Part shown: positions 9,940 through 18,361 of the stretch, piece by piece | Position numbering within the stretch: position 1 is the stretch's first letter | How the letters are laid out: every line of letters starts with the position of its first letter | DNA from: UBA6770 sp965660875 | GTDB taxonomy: Bacteria; Bacteroidota; Bacteroidia; Flavobacteriales_G; Salibacteraceae | DNA: 64,000 nt | NCBI GenBank assembly: GCA_965660875.1 | Contig: CBFIBQ010000003.1 | Coordinates: 1-64,000, forward strand | Reading direction: 5' to 3' | Notes under the pieces: model-generated | The model's database searches: none | Seen by the model: only the letters and a program-made list of their open reading frames with translations | What the model was told of the DNA's origin: nothing | Made by a program: the position numbers and the translations under genes

Positions 9940-10389
9940 ATGACTCAAGCTGACGTAATAGAAGAGGTAAACAATATTTTCGCTGCTTTTTTGAAGCAAA
10001 ATGGCCATCGTAAAACACCTGAACGATTTGCCATTCTGGAAGAGATATATTCAACCGACGAGCATTTTGATGTAGAGTCCTTGTACATTTCTATGAAGAA
10101 CAAGAAGTATAGGGTGAGTAGAGCCACCTTGTACAATACAATTGACCTATTGATGGCATGTAACCTGATTCGAAAACATCAATTTGGTCAAAACATGTCA
10201 CAATACGAAAAAGCACATGGGTACAAGCAGCACGATCACATTGTTTGCACCGTTTGTGGTAAAGTAATTGAGTTTTGTGACCCTAGAATTCAACAAATAA
10301 AATCGACCTTAGAATCGCAATTGGACGTGAAAATTTTACACCATTCGTTAAATTTTTATGCACGTTGCAACGACAATTGTAGTAAATAA
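9940..10389 (+). CDS. Fur-family metal-dependent transcriptional regulator
   Basis: DNA-binding repressor of 149 residues in the Fur/PerR/Zur family. An N-terminal winged helix (about residues 20-85, HRKTPERFAILEEIY and VSRATLYNTIDLL) is followed by the dimerisation domain with HDHIVCTVCGKVIEF. The CxxC pair and the C-terminal CNDNC form the structural zinc site. Residues that separate Fur, Zur and PerR cannot be decided by eye. It lies 85 bases after rel and 29 bases before purA, all on the plus strand. Its target metal is unassigned. Confidence 0.9.
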   Translation: MTQADVIEEVNNIFAAFLKQNGHRKTPERFAILEEIYSTDEHFDVESLYISMKNKKYRVSRATLYNTIDLLMACNLIRKHQFGQNMSQYEKAHGYKQHDHIVCTVCGKVIEFCDPRIQQIKSTLESQLDVKILHHSLNFYARCNDNCSK

Positions 10390-10418
10390 AAAATAATTTA
10401 AAAGCACCTAATTTTAAG

Positions 10419-11702
10419 ATGAAAGTTGATGTATTACTTGGTTTGCAATGGGGAGATGAAGGCAAAGGAAAAATTGTCGACGTTCTAACACCAAAATATG
10501 ATGTAATAGCAAGATTCCAGGGAGGTCCTAATGCAGGTCACACCTTAGAATTTGAAGGTATTAAGCATGTTTTACACACCATTCCTTCTGGAATATTTAG
10601 GGCAAACACTCAAAATGTTATCGGTAATGGAGTCGTCATTGATCCAGTAATTCTCAAAAAAGAATTAGATGCTTTACAACCTTATGCAGTTCAAGTAAAT
10701 GAAGTACTTAAAGTTTCAAGAAAGGCACATCTAATTTTACCTACACACAAGTTATTGGACGCGGCGTCTGAAAAAGCGAAAGGAAAAGATAAAATAGGAT
10801 CTACTCTAAAGGGAATTGGCCCTACCTACATGGACAAAACGGGCAGAAACGGTTTGCGCGTTGGAGACATTGAAGCAAGTAACTTTAAAGAAAAATACAC
10901 TCGATTAAAGGAAAAACACCTGCAATTGCTGGGTAATTTTAACTACGATACACAAGAGCTATCAAGTTTAGAAACCGAATGGTTTGAGGCTATTGACAAC
11001 CTAAGACAGTTAGTTTTAATAGATAGTGAGCACTACGTAAATGCGTGTGTAAAAAACGGTCAAGCAGTATTAGCAGAGGGCGCCCAAGGATCATTATTAG
11101 ACATTGACTTTGGCTCCTACCCTTTTGTAACCAGCTCTAATACTATCTGTGCGGGCGCATGCACCGGACTTGGAATAGCTCCCAATAAAATTCAAGACGT
11201 ATTTGGAATTTTCAAAGCTTATTGCACCCGAGTCGGGTCTGGACCCTTCCCTACTGAGCTCCATGATTCAGTTGGTGAAAAAATTCGAGCGAATGGACAT
11301 GAATTTGGAGCCACAACAGGAAGACCCAGAAGATGCGGATGGCTGGATTTACCAGCGCTTAAATACGCAATAATGCTTAACGGTGTAACCAAATTAATCA
11401 TGACAAAAGCCGATGTTTTAAGCGGTTTTGAAACCATAGATGTTTGCACACACTACGAATATCGTGGAGAAACAATTGACTACATGCCTTATGGCGCGGA
11501 GGAAGGAGAGCTAAAACCGATATATAAAACAATACAAGGTTGGAGTGAAGACGTAACCAGCTTAAATTCCGCAGAAGAATTACCTCAATCTTTATCCGAT
11601 TATGTCGATTTTCTTGAACGTGAGTTAGAAACACCTATAGCCATAGTTTCTGTTGGTCCCGATCGCTCCCAAACATTGATTAGAGAGCAAGTTGGAGTCT
11701 AA
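10419..11702 (+). CDS. purA: Adenylosuccinate synthase
   Basis: First committed step of AMP synthesis: GTP-dependent condensation of IMP and aspartate to adenylosuccinate. The 427-residue protein is of normal length. It begins with VLLGLQWGDEGKGK, containing the catalytic Asp and the glycine-rich GTP loop, then GGPNAGHT, IGSTLKGIGPTYMDK, AEGAQGSLLDIDFG, and the C-terminal TGRPRRCGWLD and TKADVLSGF motifs. It starts 29 bases after the Fur-family gene. The downstream OstA-like gene overlaps its last codons, so the two are probably translationally coupled. Confidence 0.97.
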   Translation: MKVDVLLGLQWGDEGKGKIVDVLTPKYDVIARFQGGPNAGHTLEFEGIKHVLHTIPSGIFRANTQNVIGNGVVIDPVILKKELDALQPYAVQVNEVLKVSRKAHLILPTHKLLDAASEKAKGKDKIGSTLKGIGPTYMDKTGRNGLRVGDIEASNFKEKYTRLKEKHLQLLGNFNYDTQELSSLETEWFEAIDNLRQLVLIDSEHYVNACVKNGQAVLAEGAQGSLLDIDFGSYPFVTSSNTICAGACTGLGIAPNKIQDVFGIFKAYCTRVGSGPFPTELHDSVGEKIRANGHEFGATTGRPRRCGWLDLPALKYAIMLNGVTKLIMTKADVLSGFETIDVCTHYEYRGETIDYMPYGAEEGELKPIYKTIQGWSEDVTSLNSAEELPQSLSDYVDFLERELETPIAIVSVGPDRSQTLIREQVGV

Positions 11703-13320
11703 AAAAAATATAGGCAGCTGTTTTAAAGCCTTCAGAATTTATTCTTGGAGGCTTTTTGCATTTACGTCCCTACTTATTTTTACTCAAACCTTATATGCTC
11801 AGAAAGAGCAAAACAAACGAAGTAAAAAGAAAAAATCTAAGATTGAAATTCTCCATGCAAATGACTTGTTTTTTGATGAAGAAAACGGTGTAAAAGCAAA
11901 ACGACTCATAGGTGACGTAAAAATTAAATACGAAAAAACCATAATGACCTGCGATTCTGCTTTTGTGTTCAGCGCGAGTAACTCCATGAAGGCGTTTGGT
12001 AACGTACACATTAAGGACAAAGAAGGGGCAATGGACTTGTATGGCGATTCGCTGTTTTACGACGGAGAAAAAAAATTGACGCAAGTTAGAGGCAAAGTAG
12101 TTGTAGAAACTCCTGACATGGAATTGCGCACTAGATTCCTAGACTTTGATAGACAAAAAGATTACGGGTATTACTGGAACGGTGGGCTAATTTATTTGAA
12201 TGATAAAAGCGATACCCTTACCTCCAAGCTTGGACATTTTTACAATGCAAGTAATGAGATTCACTTTAAAGATTCGGTGCGCTTGCGTTCGGCAGATTAT
12301 AAGATTCAATCCGACACCATGCACCACAATACAAAAACGGAAAAGACCTCTTTTTTTGGTCCCAGTACGATAACCAGCGTAGATAATTTTATTTACACAG
12401 AAAAAGGTTGGTCGAACAACAAAACGGGAGCTTCAGAATTCACGACAAACAGTTTTATATTAACTGATGACCAACAAATATGGGGCGACAGTATACTCTA
12501 TAATCAAAAGACAGAAATTGCCGAATTGTTCCAGAATGTTGTAATGCTTGATACCGTGAATAGTTTTATTGTAGAGGGCGACTATGTGTTGCACAATCAA
12601 GCAGACAGCACAAGTTTGGTTATTGGAGAGCCGTTACTTACGCAAATGTTTGATGAAGACAGTCTTTTTTTACATGCCGACACCATATACTCTGAATTTG
12701 ACTCCACTAGGCAATTTAGACGCATTCAGGCCTACAAAAAAGCGCAGTTTTATAAATCGGACATGCAAGGAAAATGTGATTCCTTAGTATTTAGAGATGA
12801 AGATTCTAGCATAGTCCTTTTTTACGATCCCATACTTTGGTCTGATGATAATCAAATTACAGCTGATTACATTCAAATATTCAGAGCAAATGGCTCCTTG
12901 GATCGAATGGTAATGAATGACAACGGATTTATTAACTCACTGGAAGACAGCACGGTTCAGTTTCCTATGTACAATCAAATAAAAGGCGACAGCATGGTGG
13001 GGGTATTCGATAGCAGTGCACTAAAAAAAGTATTTGTGCGTCACTCTGGAATTGCTATTTACTGGGCAAAAGAAGATACCTCTGGGTATATTGGCATGAA
13101 CAAAGCCAATGCTGAGTACATGACCATTATTCTGGATAGCAATGCAGTAGAAGAAATTATACTGAAGCAGAATCCAGATGCTACATTATACCCAATAAAA
13201 GATATTACTCCGCGCATGCAGTATTTAAAGAATTTTGAATGGAGGGGAAGTGAGCGACCAAATAAGAAACAAGATGTCTACAATTGGAAGGAAAAGGAGG
13301 CTATCAAAGAAGGAGATTAA
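11692..13320 (+). CDS. OstA-like (LptA/LptD-related) secreted protein
   Basis: Probable periplasmic or outer-membrane-associated protein related to the OstA/LptA beta-jellyroll family that carries lipopolysaccharide in the Lpt pathway. The 542-residue sequence has an N-terminal hydrophobic signal (FAFTSLLIFTQTLYAQ), a lysine-rich linker, and then recurring short beta-strand units such as KRLIGDVKIKYEKTIMTCDSA and AFGNVHIKDKEGAMDLYGDSL. These resemble the OstA repeat ('...GNV.i...g..l.aD.l.y...'). The start is a TTG inside the last codons of purA, with an 11-base overlap; no better start precedes the signal peptide. It is longer than LptA and lacks an obvious LptD barrel. Transport of lipopolysaccharide is inference from the family. 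Confidence 0.78.
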   Translation: MESKKNIGSCFKAFRIYSWRLFAFTSLLIFTQTLYAQKEQNKRSKKKKSKIEILHANDLFFDEENGVKAKRLIGDVKIKYEKTIMTCDSAFVFSASNSMKAFGNVHIKDKEGAMDLYGDSLFYDGEKKLTQVRGKVVVETPDMELRTRFLDFDRQKDYGYYWNGGLIYLNDKSDTLTSKLGHFYNASNEIHFKDSVRLRSADYKIQSDTMHHNTKTEKTSFFGPSTITSVDNFIYTEKGWSNNKTGASEFTTNSFILTDDQQIWGDSILYNQKTEIAELFQNVVMLDTVNSFIVEGDYVLHNQADSTSLVIGEPLLTQMFDEDSLFLHADTIYSEFDSTRQFRRIQAYKKAQFYKSDMQGKCDSLVFRDEDSSIVLFYDPILWSDDNQITADYIQIFRANGSLDRMVMNDNGFINSLEDSTVQFPMYNQIKGDSMVGVFDSSALKKVFVRHSGIAIYWAKEDTSGYIGMNKANAEYMTIILDSNAVEEIILKQNPDATLYPIKDITPRMQYLKNFEWRGSERPNKKQDVYNWKEKEAIKEGD

Positions 13321-13342
13321 CTTGATAACATGCCTCCTTTTC

Positions 13343-13480
13343 TTATCCTACCAATTTAGCATCAGGGTAACGTTTAATCCAAAGCATGGCCTTAACCTTT
13401 GATCGAACCAGTATTCTAGTTTTTTGATCTAGCCACACTTGAAATTGTTTTTTTTCTTTTTGATTGTTCATTCTATACAT
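13343..13480 (-). CDS. Possible small basic protein, 45 aa
   Basis: A 45-codon ORF, too short for usual length cut-offs, in the otherwise empty 330-base gap between the OstA-like gene and the desaturase. It reads MYRMNNQKEKKQFQVW at its start and ends IKRYPDAKLVG. It is rich in lysine and arginine, with two tryptophans, and has no signal or membrane segment. A second ATG lies three codons in (13471). I do not recognise the family. Its composition is protein-like, and the 'IKRYPDAKLVG' end looks like a folded motif, but no clear promoter was found. It may be real; confidence is moderate. Confidence 0.42.
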   Translation of the reverse strand: MYRMNNQKEKKQFQVWLDQKTRILVRSKVKAMLWIKRYPDAKLVG

Positions 13481-13600
13481 AAAACAATCTTCATTTCAAT
13501 GGGTTGGGCATTTTTTTTAAACCCCCGTTTTGAATTGCCAAATAACCTGTTTTCATTTATGAGTTAATATTTAAACCTTCGTTACTGATAATGGTCATAA

Positions 13601-13627
13601 TTGTCATATGAATTAGAGCTATTTTTG
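13601..13627 (+). promoter_or_regulatory. Promoter of the desaturase gene
   Basis: TTG at 13601-13603, a 16-base spacer, and a -7 box TATTTTTG at 13620-13627 match the Bacteroidota housekeeping pattern (TTTG / TAnnTTTG). Predicted transcription start is about 13633, so the start codon at 13651 is favoured over upstream alternatives. Confidence 0.6.
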
Positions 13628-13650
13628 CAAGCTGAAAAAACACTGTCATT

Positions 13651-14415
13651 ATGGAGTACATTATTATATTTTTTATCGTTCACTGGTACGGTTCACTTTT
13701 ATTTCAATCTATGTTTCACCATAGGTATGCAGCCCACGCGCAGTACGAACTTTCTCCATTCATGGAAAAGGTATTTTTTGTACTCTCATGGATATTTATG
13801 GGGTCAAATTACCTAAGCCCATATGGTTATGGTGTTATGCACAGACAACACCATGCGTGGCCAGATACCGAAAAAGATCCACATTCGCCTCAGTACGATA
13901 AAAATGTTTTTGCTATGATGTGGAGAACAAAAAATATTTACTCGGCGCTTTCTAACAAAAAAGTAGAAGTTGAAGAGCGATTTACAAAAGGAGTTCCCGA
14001 ATGGTGGGCTTTTGACAATTTTGGTAGAAGTTGGCCATCTCGTTTGGGTTGGGGAGCTGTTTACGTATTGTTTTATTGGTACTTTGTGCCTGCTGATATG
14101 CCTTGGCTATGGGCGTTGTTACCTGTGCAGTTTTTAATGTCTCCAGTGCATGGAGCGATTATAAATTGGGGTGCTCACGTTTGGGGTTATACCAATTTTA
14201 AAGTTAAAGACACTTCTAAGAATTTACTTCCATTTGATTTTTTAATGTGGGGAGAAAGCTATCATAACAATCACCACAAACTAGGTGGTAGCGCCAATTT
14301 TGGTGGTCAACGCTGGCACGAGATAGATCCTATGTATATTGTAATGCTGGGGCTGCACAAAGTTGGAATTATCAAGCTTAAAAAGGTAGAGCCTATTCTG
14401 AAGTACAAGAATTAG
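13651..14415 (+). CDS. Membrane fatty-acid desaturase (acyl-CoA delta-9 type)
   Basis: Di-iron membrane enzyme that introduces a cis double bond into acyl chains, controlling membrane fluidity. The 254-residue protein has several membrane segments and the three histidine boxes: HHRYAAH near residue 24, HRQHH near residue 64, and HNNHH near residue 208. The spacing fits stearoyl-CoA-type delta-9 desaturases, though it is shorter than many (about 300 residues or more). A good promoter lies 24 bases upstream of this ATG. It is monocistronic and converges on the YceI gene. Precise regioselectivity is not readable. Confidence 0.88.
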   Translation: MEYIIIFFIVHWYGSLLFQSMFHHRYAAHAQYELSPFMEKVFFVLSWIFMGSNYLSPYGYGVMHRQHHAWPDTEKDPHSPQYDKNVFAMMWRTKNIYSALSNKKVEVEERFTKGVPEWWAFDNFGRSWPSRLGWGAVYVLFYWYFVPADMPWLWALLPVQFLMSPVHGAIINWGAHVWGYTNFKVKDTSKNLLPFDFLMWGESYHNNHHKLGGSANFGGQRWHEIDPMYIVMLGLHKVGIIKLKKVEPILKYKN

Positions 14416-14433
14416 CAAGCTGCTTAATTTCTA

Positions 14434-14982
14434 CTATAGTTTCGGCATCATTTCAGTGCTTACATTAATTGTAATCACCTTTGCCAACTTTTGGTTAACT
14501 ATAGTTGGTATTTTAATATTGTGATCTCCAAGCACCACTTCAAAGGTGCTTTTGGCTGAAATTTTATCACCCATCTTTTTAATCGTTGCCTCGATGATTC
14601 TTTCTTTTGTAACTCCGTGTAAGGTAAGTTTACCCTTTAATGTTACTTCCTTTTCAAACGACCCTTTAAAGTCAATCTCTTCTTGAATTTTTCCTACGAA
14701 TTTAATTTTAGGAAACTTAGTACTTTCCATATAGTTTTCGTTGAAATGCTCTCGTTGTAGTTCGGAATTAAAGCCCTGAAATGAAATTACAGAAACCTGA
14801 AAAGCGTACGACTTCTTCTCGGTGTTTAATAACCCCACCAACTTCTTAGACTCAGCCTGGATTAACTCCATTGGTGCCTCTGACTTAAACTCTAAGTTAG
14901 ATTTTAGTGTTTTGTAAACAGTAGCAACCGGCGCAGCAGACACCAATAAAAAACTCAATGCTATTAAAATAATTCCTTTCAT
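14434..14982 (-). CDS. YceI-family periplasmic protein
   Basis: Member of the YceI lipocalin-like family, whose members bind isoprenoid or other polar lipids in the periplasm. The 182-residue protein has a signal peptide (MKGIILIALSFLLVSAAP). The body follows the family pattern: KSNLEFKSEAPMELIQAESK, then REHFNENYMESTKFPKIKF and GKLTLHGVTKE. The fold is assigned by these motifs, while the ligand is unknown. It starts 9 bases downstream of the DUF6090 gene and is probably co-transcribed with it. Confidence 0.85.
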   Translation of the reverse strand: MKGIILIALSFLLVSAAPVATVYKTLKSNLEFKSEAPMELIQAESKKLVGLLNTEKKSYAFQVSVISFQGFNSELQREHFNENYMESTKFPKIKFVGKIQEEIDFKGSFEKEVTLKGKLTLHGVTKERIIEATIKKMGDKISAKSTFEVVLGDHNIKIPTIVNQKLAKVITINVSTEMMPKL

Positions 14983-14991
14983 TTTTTCTTT

Positions 14992-15777
14992 TTACAACTC
15001 GTCTAATAAATCTTCTAACTCCTCTTCTTCGGCAGTTTTTTCAGCCTCGTCATTTACATTGATCTCTTCAATCACAATATCAGTTTCTATGTCTTTTACC
15101 TCTATTTCTTTTTCAAGCGCATGGCGGACTTCTTCTATCTTCAATAGCGTTCCTTGCATATCGTAATAGTATGATTCAATAAGTTTGTTATAACGTTTTA
15201 CGCGATTATAAAGTTCCAATCGTAGGTTTTCTTCCGTCAAATTCGTCGTGTAATTCTGATAATTGAAGTGATCAATCAAAAAGCCTGCCCACATTAAACT
15301 GTTGGTGTAGTTCATAAACAAGTCTCCTTTCTGCTGGTTGGTCTGAAACGATTTATCTAATTCAAAAAGTAAGATTTTGAGTTCTGCATTCGAGATAAAT
15401 TTGATATCTCCACTACTCTCCAATGCTTTGTATGTGTTGTTGGATGGTACGTAAGCGAATAAGTACGCCAGTCGATCTTCAATTGTTTTTATAATTCCTT
15501 GTTGGTCAATTTCTTGTTCCCCACTTAAATTTTCCATTAACTCTACGGTGGTAGATAGTTTTATTTCGTAATCCTTAATTCGTCTAGTGAGTTGGTTTTG
15601 ATCTTTAATCATATCCGAATGAAGACTAACTAGATATATTTCTTCTTTTTCAATTTTTCGTTGATCTTCATCCCAATTTTCGATAGCGAATGCTACGAGT
15701 ATGGAAGCAATAATTCCTATTGTTTCTAACGCAAATCCTGAGATCCGAGCCCAATCTATTTTCTTAGACTTCTCCAT
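14992..15777 (-). CDS. DUF6090-type membrane protein
   Basis: Protein of unknown function resembling the Bacteroidota DUF6090 family. From the ATG at 15777 it has 261 residues. One N-terminal membrane helix (FALETIGIIASILVAFAIENWDE) carries the family-typical 'E.IGI.ia..i..WnE' pattern. A helical, charged extracytoplasmic region follows and the C-terminus is very acidic (EEEELEDLLDEL). The frame can be extended to a TTG at 15786, but that TTG is part of the -7 promoter box, so 15777 is preferred. It probably forms an operon with the downstream YceI gene. Confidence 0.75.
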   Translation of the reverse strand: MEKSKKIDWARISGFALETIGIIASILVAFAIENWDEDQRKIEKEEIYLVSLHSDMIKDQNQLTRRIKDYEIKLSTTVELMENLSGEQEIDQQGIIKTIEDRLAYLFAYVPSNNTYKALESSGDIKFISNAELKILLFELDKSFQTNQQKGDLFMNYTNSLMWAGFLIDHFNYQNYTTNLTEENLRLELYNRVKRYNKLIESYYYDMQGTLLKIEEVRHALEKEIEVKDIETDIVIEEINVNDEAEKTAEEEELEDLLDEL

Positions 15778-15783
15778 TTGCTC

Positions 15784-15791
15784 CAAATGTA
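15784..15791 (-). promoter_or_regulatory. -7 promoter box of the DUF6090-YceI operon
   Basis: TACATTTG on the minus strand matches TAnnTTTG and ends 6 bases before the preferred ATG. Transcription would start almost at the initiation codon. No well-spaced TTG upstream was found, so this is a moderate call. Confidence 0.42.
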
Positions 15792-16120
15792 ATAGAATAG
15801 GAATTTATCGTAACCAAAATCTTACAAAGAAGCACACCACCTCAGTTATAAACTTGTATTATTTAATGAAAAGGTTGTAATTTTATTTGGTGTCTTCTAC
15901 TTCAATTTTCGCGAAAAAGTGCTATGATTCACATATAACATTCAAGTATCGAACCAAAGGAAGAGCATATTTTCCCTGTGGCATTTAATTATATGACCAA
16001 TTAACTATATGAAAACCAACTGCGCAATAGATACTGATTCAGTAATGAATTCGAGTTTGAAAAAGTCAACTTATAGTTAAGGTTGCTATTAAGTACTATT
16101 TAACAATAACTTACCTTATT
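15792..16120. other. Intergenic region without recognisable gene
   Basis: About 330 bases of AT-rich DNA between the DUF6090 promoter and the 3' end of the XRE/S24 regulator gene. I found no tRNA, no convincing small ORF and no strong hairpin with a T-tract. The stretch TTATAGTTAAGG to ACTATTTAAC near 16070-16100 contains loosely similar TTA/TAGTT words but no perfect repeat. Confidence 0.5.
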
Positions 16121-16876
16121 TTAATCAAATACTTCAAACCCATTAAACGTCTCAAATTTCCAAACTTCAGCAATGGAATTGATTGAGACCGAATAAGGCT
16201 CATATAGTCGATTAGTTGATACAAGTAGCAGAGCACTGCCCTCTTCAATTTTATTGTAGACCAACTTAAATACAACGCCATCGTCTTTGGTTACTACAAC
16301 ACAGGGAACACCGTTTTTGAGTGTTGTCCAATCCTCTACAAATGATGCCGTTACCCAAGACTTATGAGCTACTGGGGGCATAGAATCTCCATCAATTTGA
16401 AAACAACGGTAGGTTTTGTTTTTGGATAAAAAGGGTAAATTAAATTTGGGTAACCCTTCGATAAATTCTGGGTCGTTATAGCCCGCAGTATATCCCGCTT
16501 GGGCTTGTTGCTTTACCAACTCAATGTTCTCTTTTCCTTTTTTGTCTGTAGTGGTGACCAATAGCCTCAGCTTGCTTCCGGTAATGTCTACATCAAACCC
16601 CTGCTCTATTCTGGATAATTCAAATTCGCCCAACTTACTCAGGTCGTAACGCATTAGTGCATCTATCGATATTCCGAAGTAATCGGACAGTTGCACCAAC
16701 ACTTTAAAAGGAGGCTGTACCCCTTTTTCGTAGCCTATTAGGCTGGTTCGTTTTATTTCAAGCTCTTGAGCCAATTGGGTTTGTGAAAGCTTTTTTCGTT
16801 TGCGCAAAAAACTTAGGTTTTCGCCAAATTTTACCACGTCTCTTTGTTGTTTCATCTTCTTGCCTCTTATTCTCAT
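16121..16876 (-). CDS. XRE-family repressor with S24 (LexA-like) peptidase domain
   Basis: Probable damage-responsive repressor of the adjacent polymerase genes. The 251-residue protein has an N-terminal HTH_3 domain (about residues 16-73: LRKRKKLSQTQLAQEL, RTSLIGYEKG). A C-terminal S24 peptidase-like domain has the nucleophile Ser165 in IDGDSMPP and the general-base Lys204 in GVVFKLVYNK. Ala-Gly pairs at 127-128 and 131-132 (QAGYTAGY) sit where LexA and CI relatives self-cleave. It is divergent from the Y-family polymerase across a 265-base spacer holding a perfect palindrome. A second ATG at 16855 is an alternative start. Self-cleavage and control of the neighbours are inferred from the family and layout. 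Confidence 0.88.
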   Translation of the reverse strand: MRIRGKKMKQQRDVVKFGENLSFLRKRKKLSQTQLAQELEIKRTSLIGYEKGVQPPFKVLVQLSDYFGISIDALMRYDLSKLGEFELSRIEQGFDVDITGSKLRLLVTTTDKKGKENIELVKQQAQAGYTAGYNDPEFIEGLPKFNLPFLSKNKTYRCFQIDGDSMPPVAHKSWVTASFVEDWTTLKNGVPCVVVTKDDGVVFKLVYNKIEEGSALLLVSTNRLYEPYSVSINSIAEVWKFETFNGFEVFD

Positions 16877-16999
16877 TTCTTACTATCCTTTTCCGCTTCG
16901 TCCTTTTCCCTCCGCACTTTCCCGCCCACCAATCCACAGGATTAGTGTCGTCCCCAATAGTGAAGGACCTAGCAACTGCTAAAATTAACGTTCACTTGT

Positions 17000-17036
17000 C
17001 CCCTCCAACGGGAGGGGTGCCGAAGGCGGGGAGGGT
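17000..17036. repeat. GC-rich hairpin element, possible dispersed repeat copy
   Basis: In AT-rich surroundings, CCCCTCC (17000-17006) and GGAGGGG (17011-17017) form a 7-base-pair stem with a 4-base loop. They are followed by a G-rich run (GGCGGGGAGGG) to 17036. The composition is unlike every other intergenic region in this window. Similar GC-rich elements recur in Bacteroidota genomes, from memory, but no second copy was found here. Confidence 0.4.
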
Positions 17037-17091
17037 TTCACCTAATCAATATCCAGCTATATCTTATCAACAATTCATCGCTACAAAAATA

Positions 17092-17107
17092 ATAATGTCT
17101 ACATTAT
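17092..17107. promoter_or_regulatory. Candidate repressor operator before the mutagenesis operon
   Basis: Perfect inverted repeat ATAATGT-CT-ACATTAT (7-base arms, 2-base centre), ending 34 bases before the dinB start and overlapping the expected core promoter. Geometry suits an HTH dimer; the XRE/S24 protein encoded divergently is the obvious candidate. Inference only. Confidence 0.5.
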
Positions 17108-17141
17108 AGACGAATTATTGACGATTATTTCGACACAAACT

Positions 17142-18350
17142 ATGAAATCTATATTACACCTTGACTTAGACAGCTTTTTCGTCTCTTGTGAGCGACTGCT
17201 CGACAGCAGTTTAAACAACAGACCTGTGCTCATCGGCGGCACATCAAGCCGTGGCATTGTAGCATCTTGTAGTTACGAAGCCAGATCATTTGGCATTCAC
17301 TCTGCCATGCCTATGCGTATGGCTAAGCAGCTTTGCCCAGAGGCAGTTATCATAAGAGGCAACAGCAGTACCTACAGTAAATACTCTGATGTGGTTACCA
17401 GTATTATAAAAGAGAGTAGCCCAATGTTTGAGAAGTCTTCTATCGACGAGTTCTATGTAGACACTACAGGAATGGATCGTTTTTACGGTACTTATGTTTG
17501 GGCTAAGGAGTTGCGTGAGCGCATTATAAAAGAAAGTGGTCTGCCCATATCTTTTGGGCTCTCTACCGGAAAAACTACCGCAAAAATTGGTACTAACGAA
17601 GCCAAACCCAACAATCACATACAAGTACCCGAAGGAAAGGAAAAAGCATTTATGGCACCGCTTGCTATTCGAAAAATGCCCATGGTTGGCGAAAAAACTT
17701 CTTTGAAGTTACAACAAATGGGTATCCAAAAAATAAAGACAGTACAAGACATGCCCTGCGAACTCATGGAGCGTGTACTCGGAAAAAATGGCATTTCTCT
17801 TTGGAAAAAAGCACAAGGAATAGACAACTCCCCTATTATCACCTACCACGAACGCAAGTCAATTTCTATAGAGCGCACATTTGAGCGGGACACTACTGAT
17901 GTAATAAAACTGAGGAGTATTCTTACCGCTATGGCTGAAAACCTAGCTTACCAGTTGCGTAACGGAAACAAACTCACCGCTTGTGTAACACTCAAAATTC
18001 GCTACTCTGATTTTACTACCGTAACTCGCCAACTACATGTTCCCTACACATCTGTAGATCATAAACTGATACATGTGGTACAAGAGTTATTTAAAGCACT
18101 GTATTCACGCCGTATGCTCATTCGATTAATTGGCGTACGCTACAGCAAACTGGTTGGTGGTGGGTACCAAATCAATTTATTTGAAGATAGCGAAGAAATG
18201 GTGCGGCTGTACCAAGCCATGGACAACATGCGCAACCGGTACGGACAAGATGCTGTAAAAAGAGCTGTAGGAATGGGCTCGAAAGCAATAGGAAGGCGCA
18301 ACCCTTTCAATGGGCAGCCAAATGTAATTCCAGCACATAGAAGAGCATAA
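17142..18350 (+). CDS. dinB: Y-family translesion DNA polymerase (DinB/UmuC-like)
   Basis: Error-prone polymerase for bypass of DNA lesions. The 402-residue protein starts MKSILHLDLDSFF. Catalytic acids are present: Asp8 in the first motif and Asp102-Glu103 in SSIDEFYVD, so unlike typical ImuB it should be active. The helix-hairpin region MVGEKTSLKLQQMG and a little-finger domain follow. Near the C-terminus QINLF (Gln343-Phe347) matches the beta-clamp-binding consensus QLxLF. The frame extends to a TTG at 17118, but the ATG at 17142 gives the normal family start. It is followed after 11 bases by a DnaE-type polymerase and is divergent from an S24 repressor, the layout of damage-inducible mutagenesis cassettes. 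Confidence 0.93.
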   Translation: MKSILHLDLDSFFVSCERLLDSSLNNRPVLIGGTSSRGIVASCSYEARSFGIHSAMPMRMAKQLCPEAVIIRGNSSTYSKYSDVVTSIIKESSPMFEKSSIDEFYVDTTGMDRFYGTYVWAKELRERIIKESGLPISFGLSTGKTTAKIGTNEAKPNNHIQVPEGKEKAFMAPLAIRKMPMVGEKTSLKLQQMGIQKIKTVQDMPCELMERVLGKNGISLWKKAQGIDNSPIITYHERKSISIERTFERDTTDVIKLRSILTAMAENLAYQLRNGNKLTACVTLKIRYSDFTTVTRQLHVPYTSVDHKLIHVVQELFKALYSRRMLIRLIGVRYSKLVGGGYQINLFEDSEEMVRLYQAMDNMRNRYGQDAVKRAVGMGSKAIGRRNPFNGQPNVIPAHRRA

Positions 18351-18361
18351 GGATTCAACTG

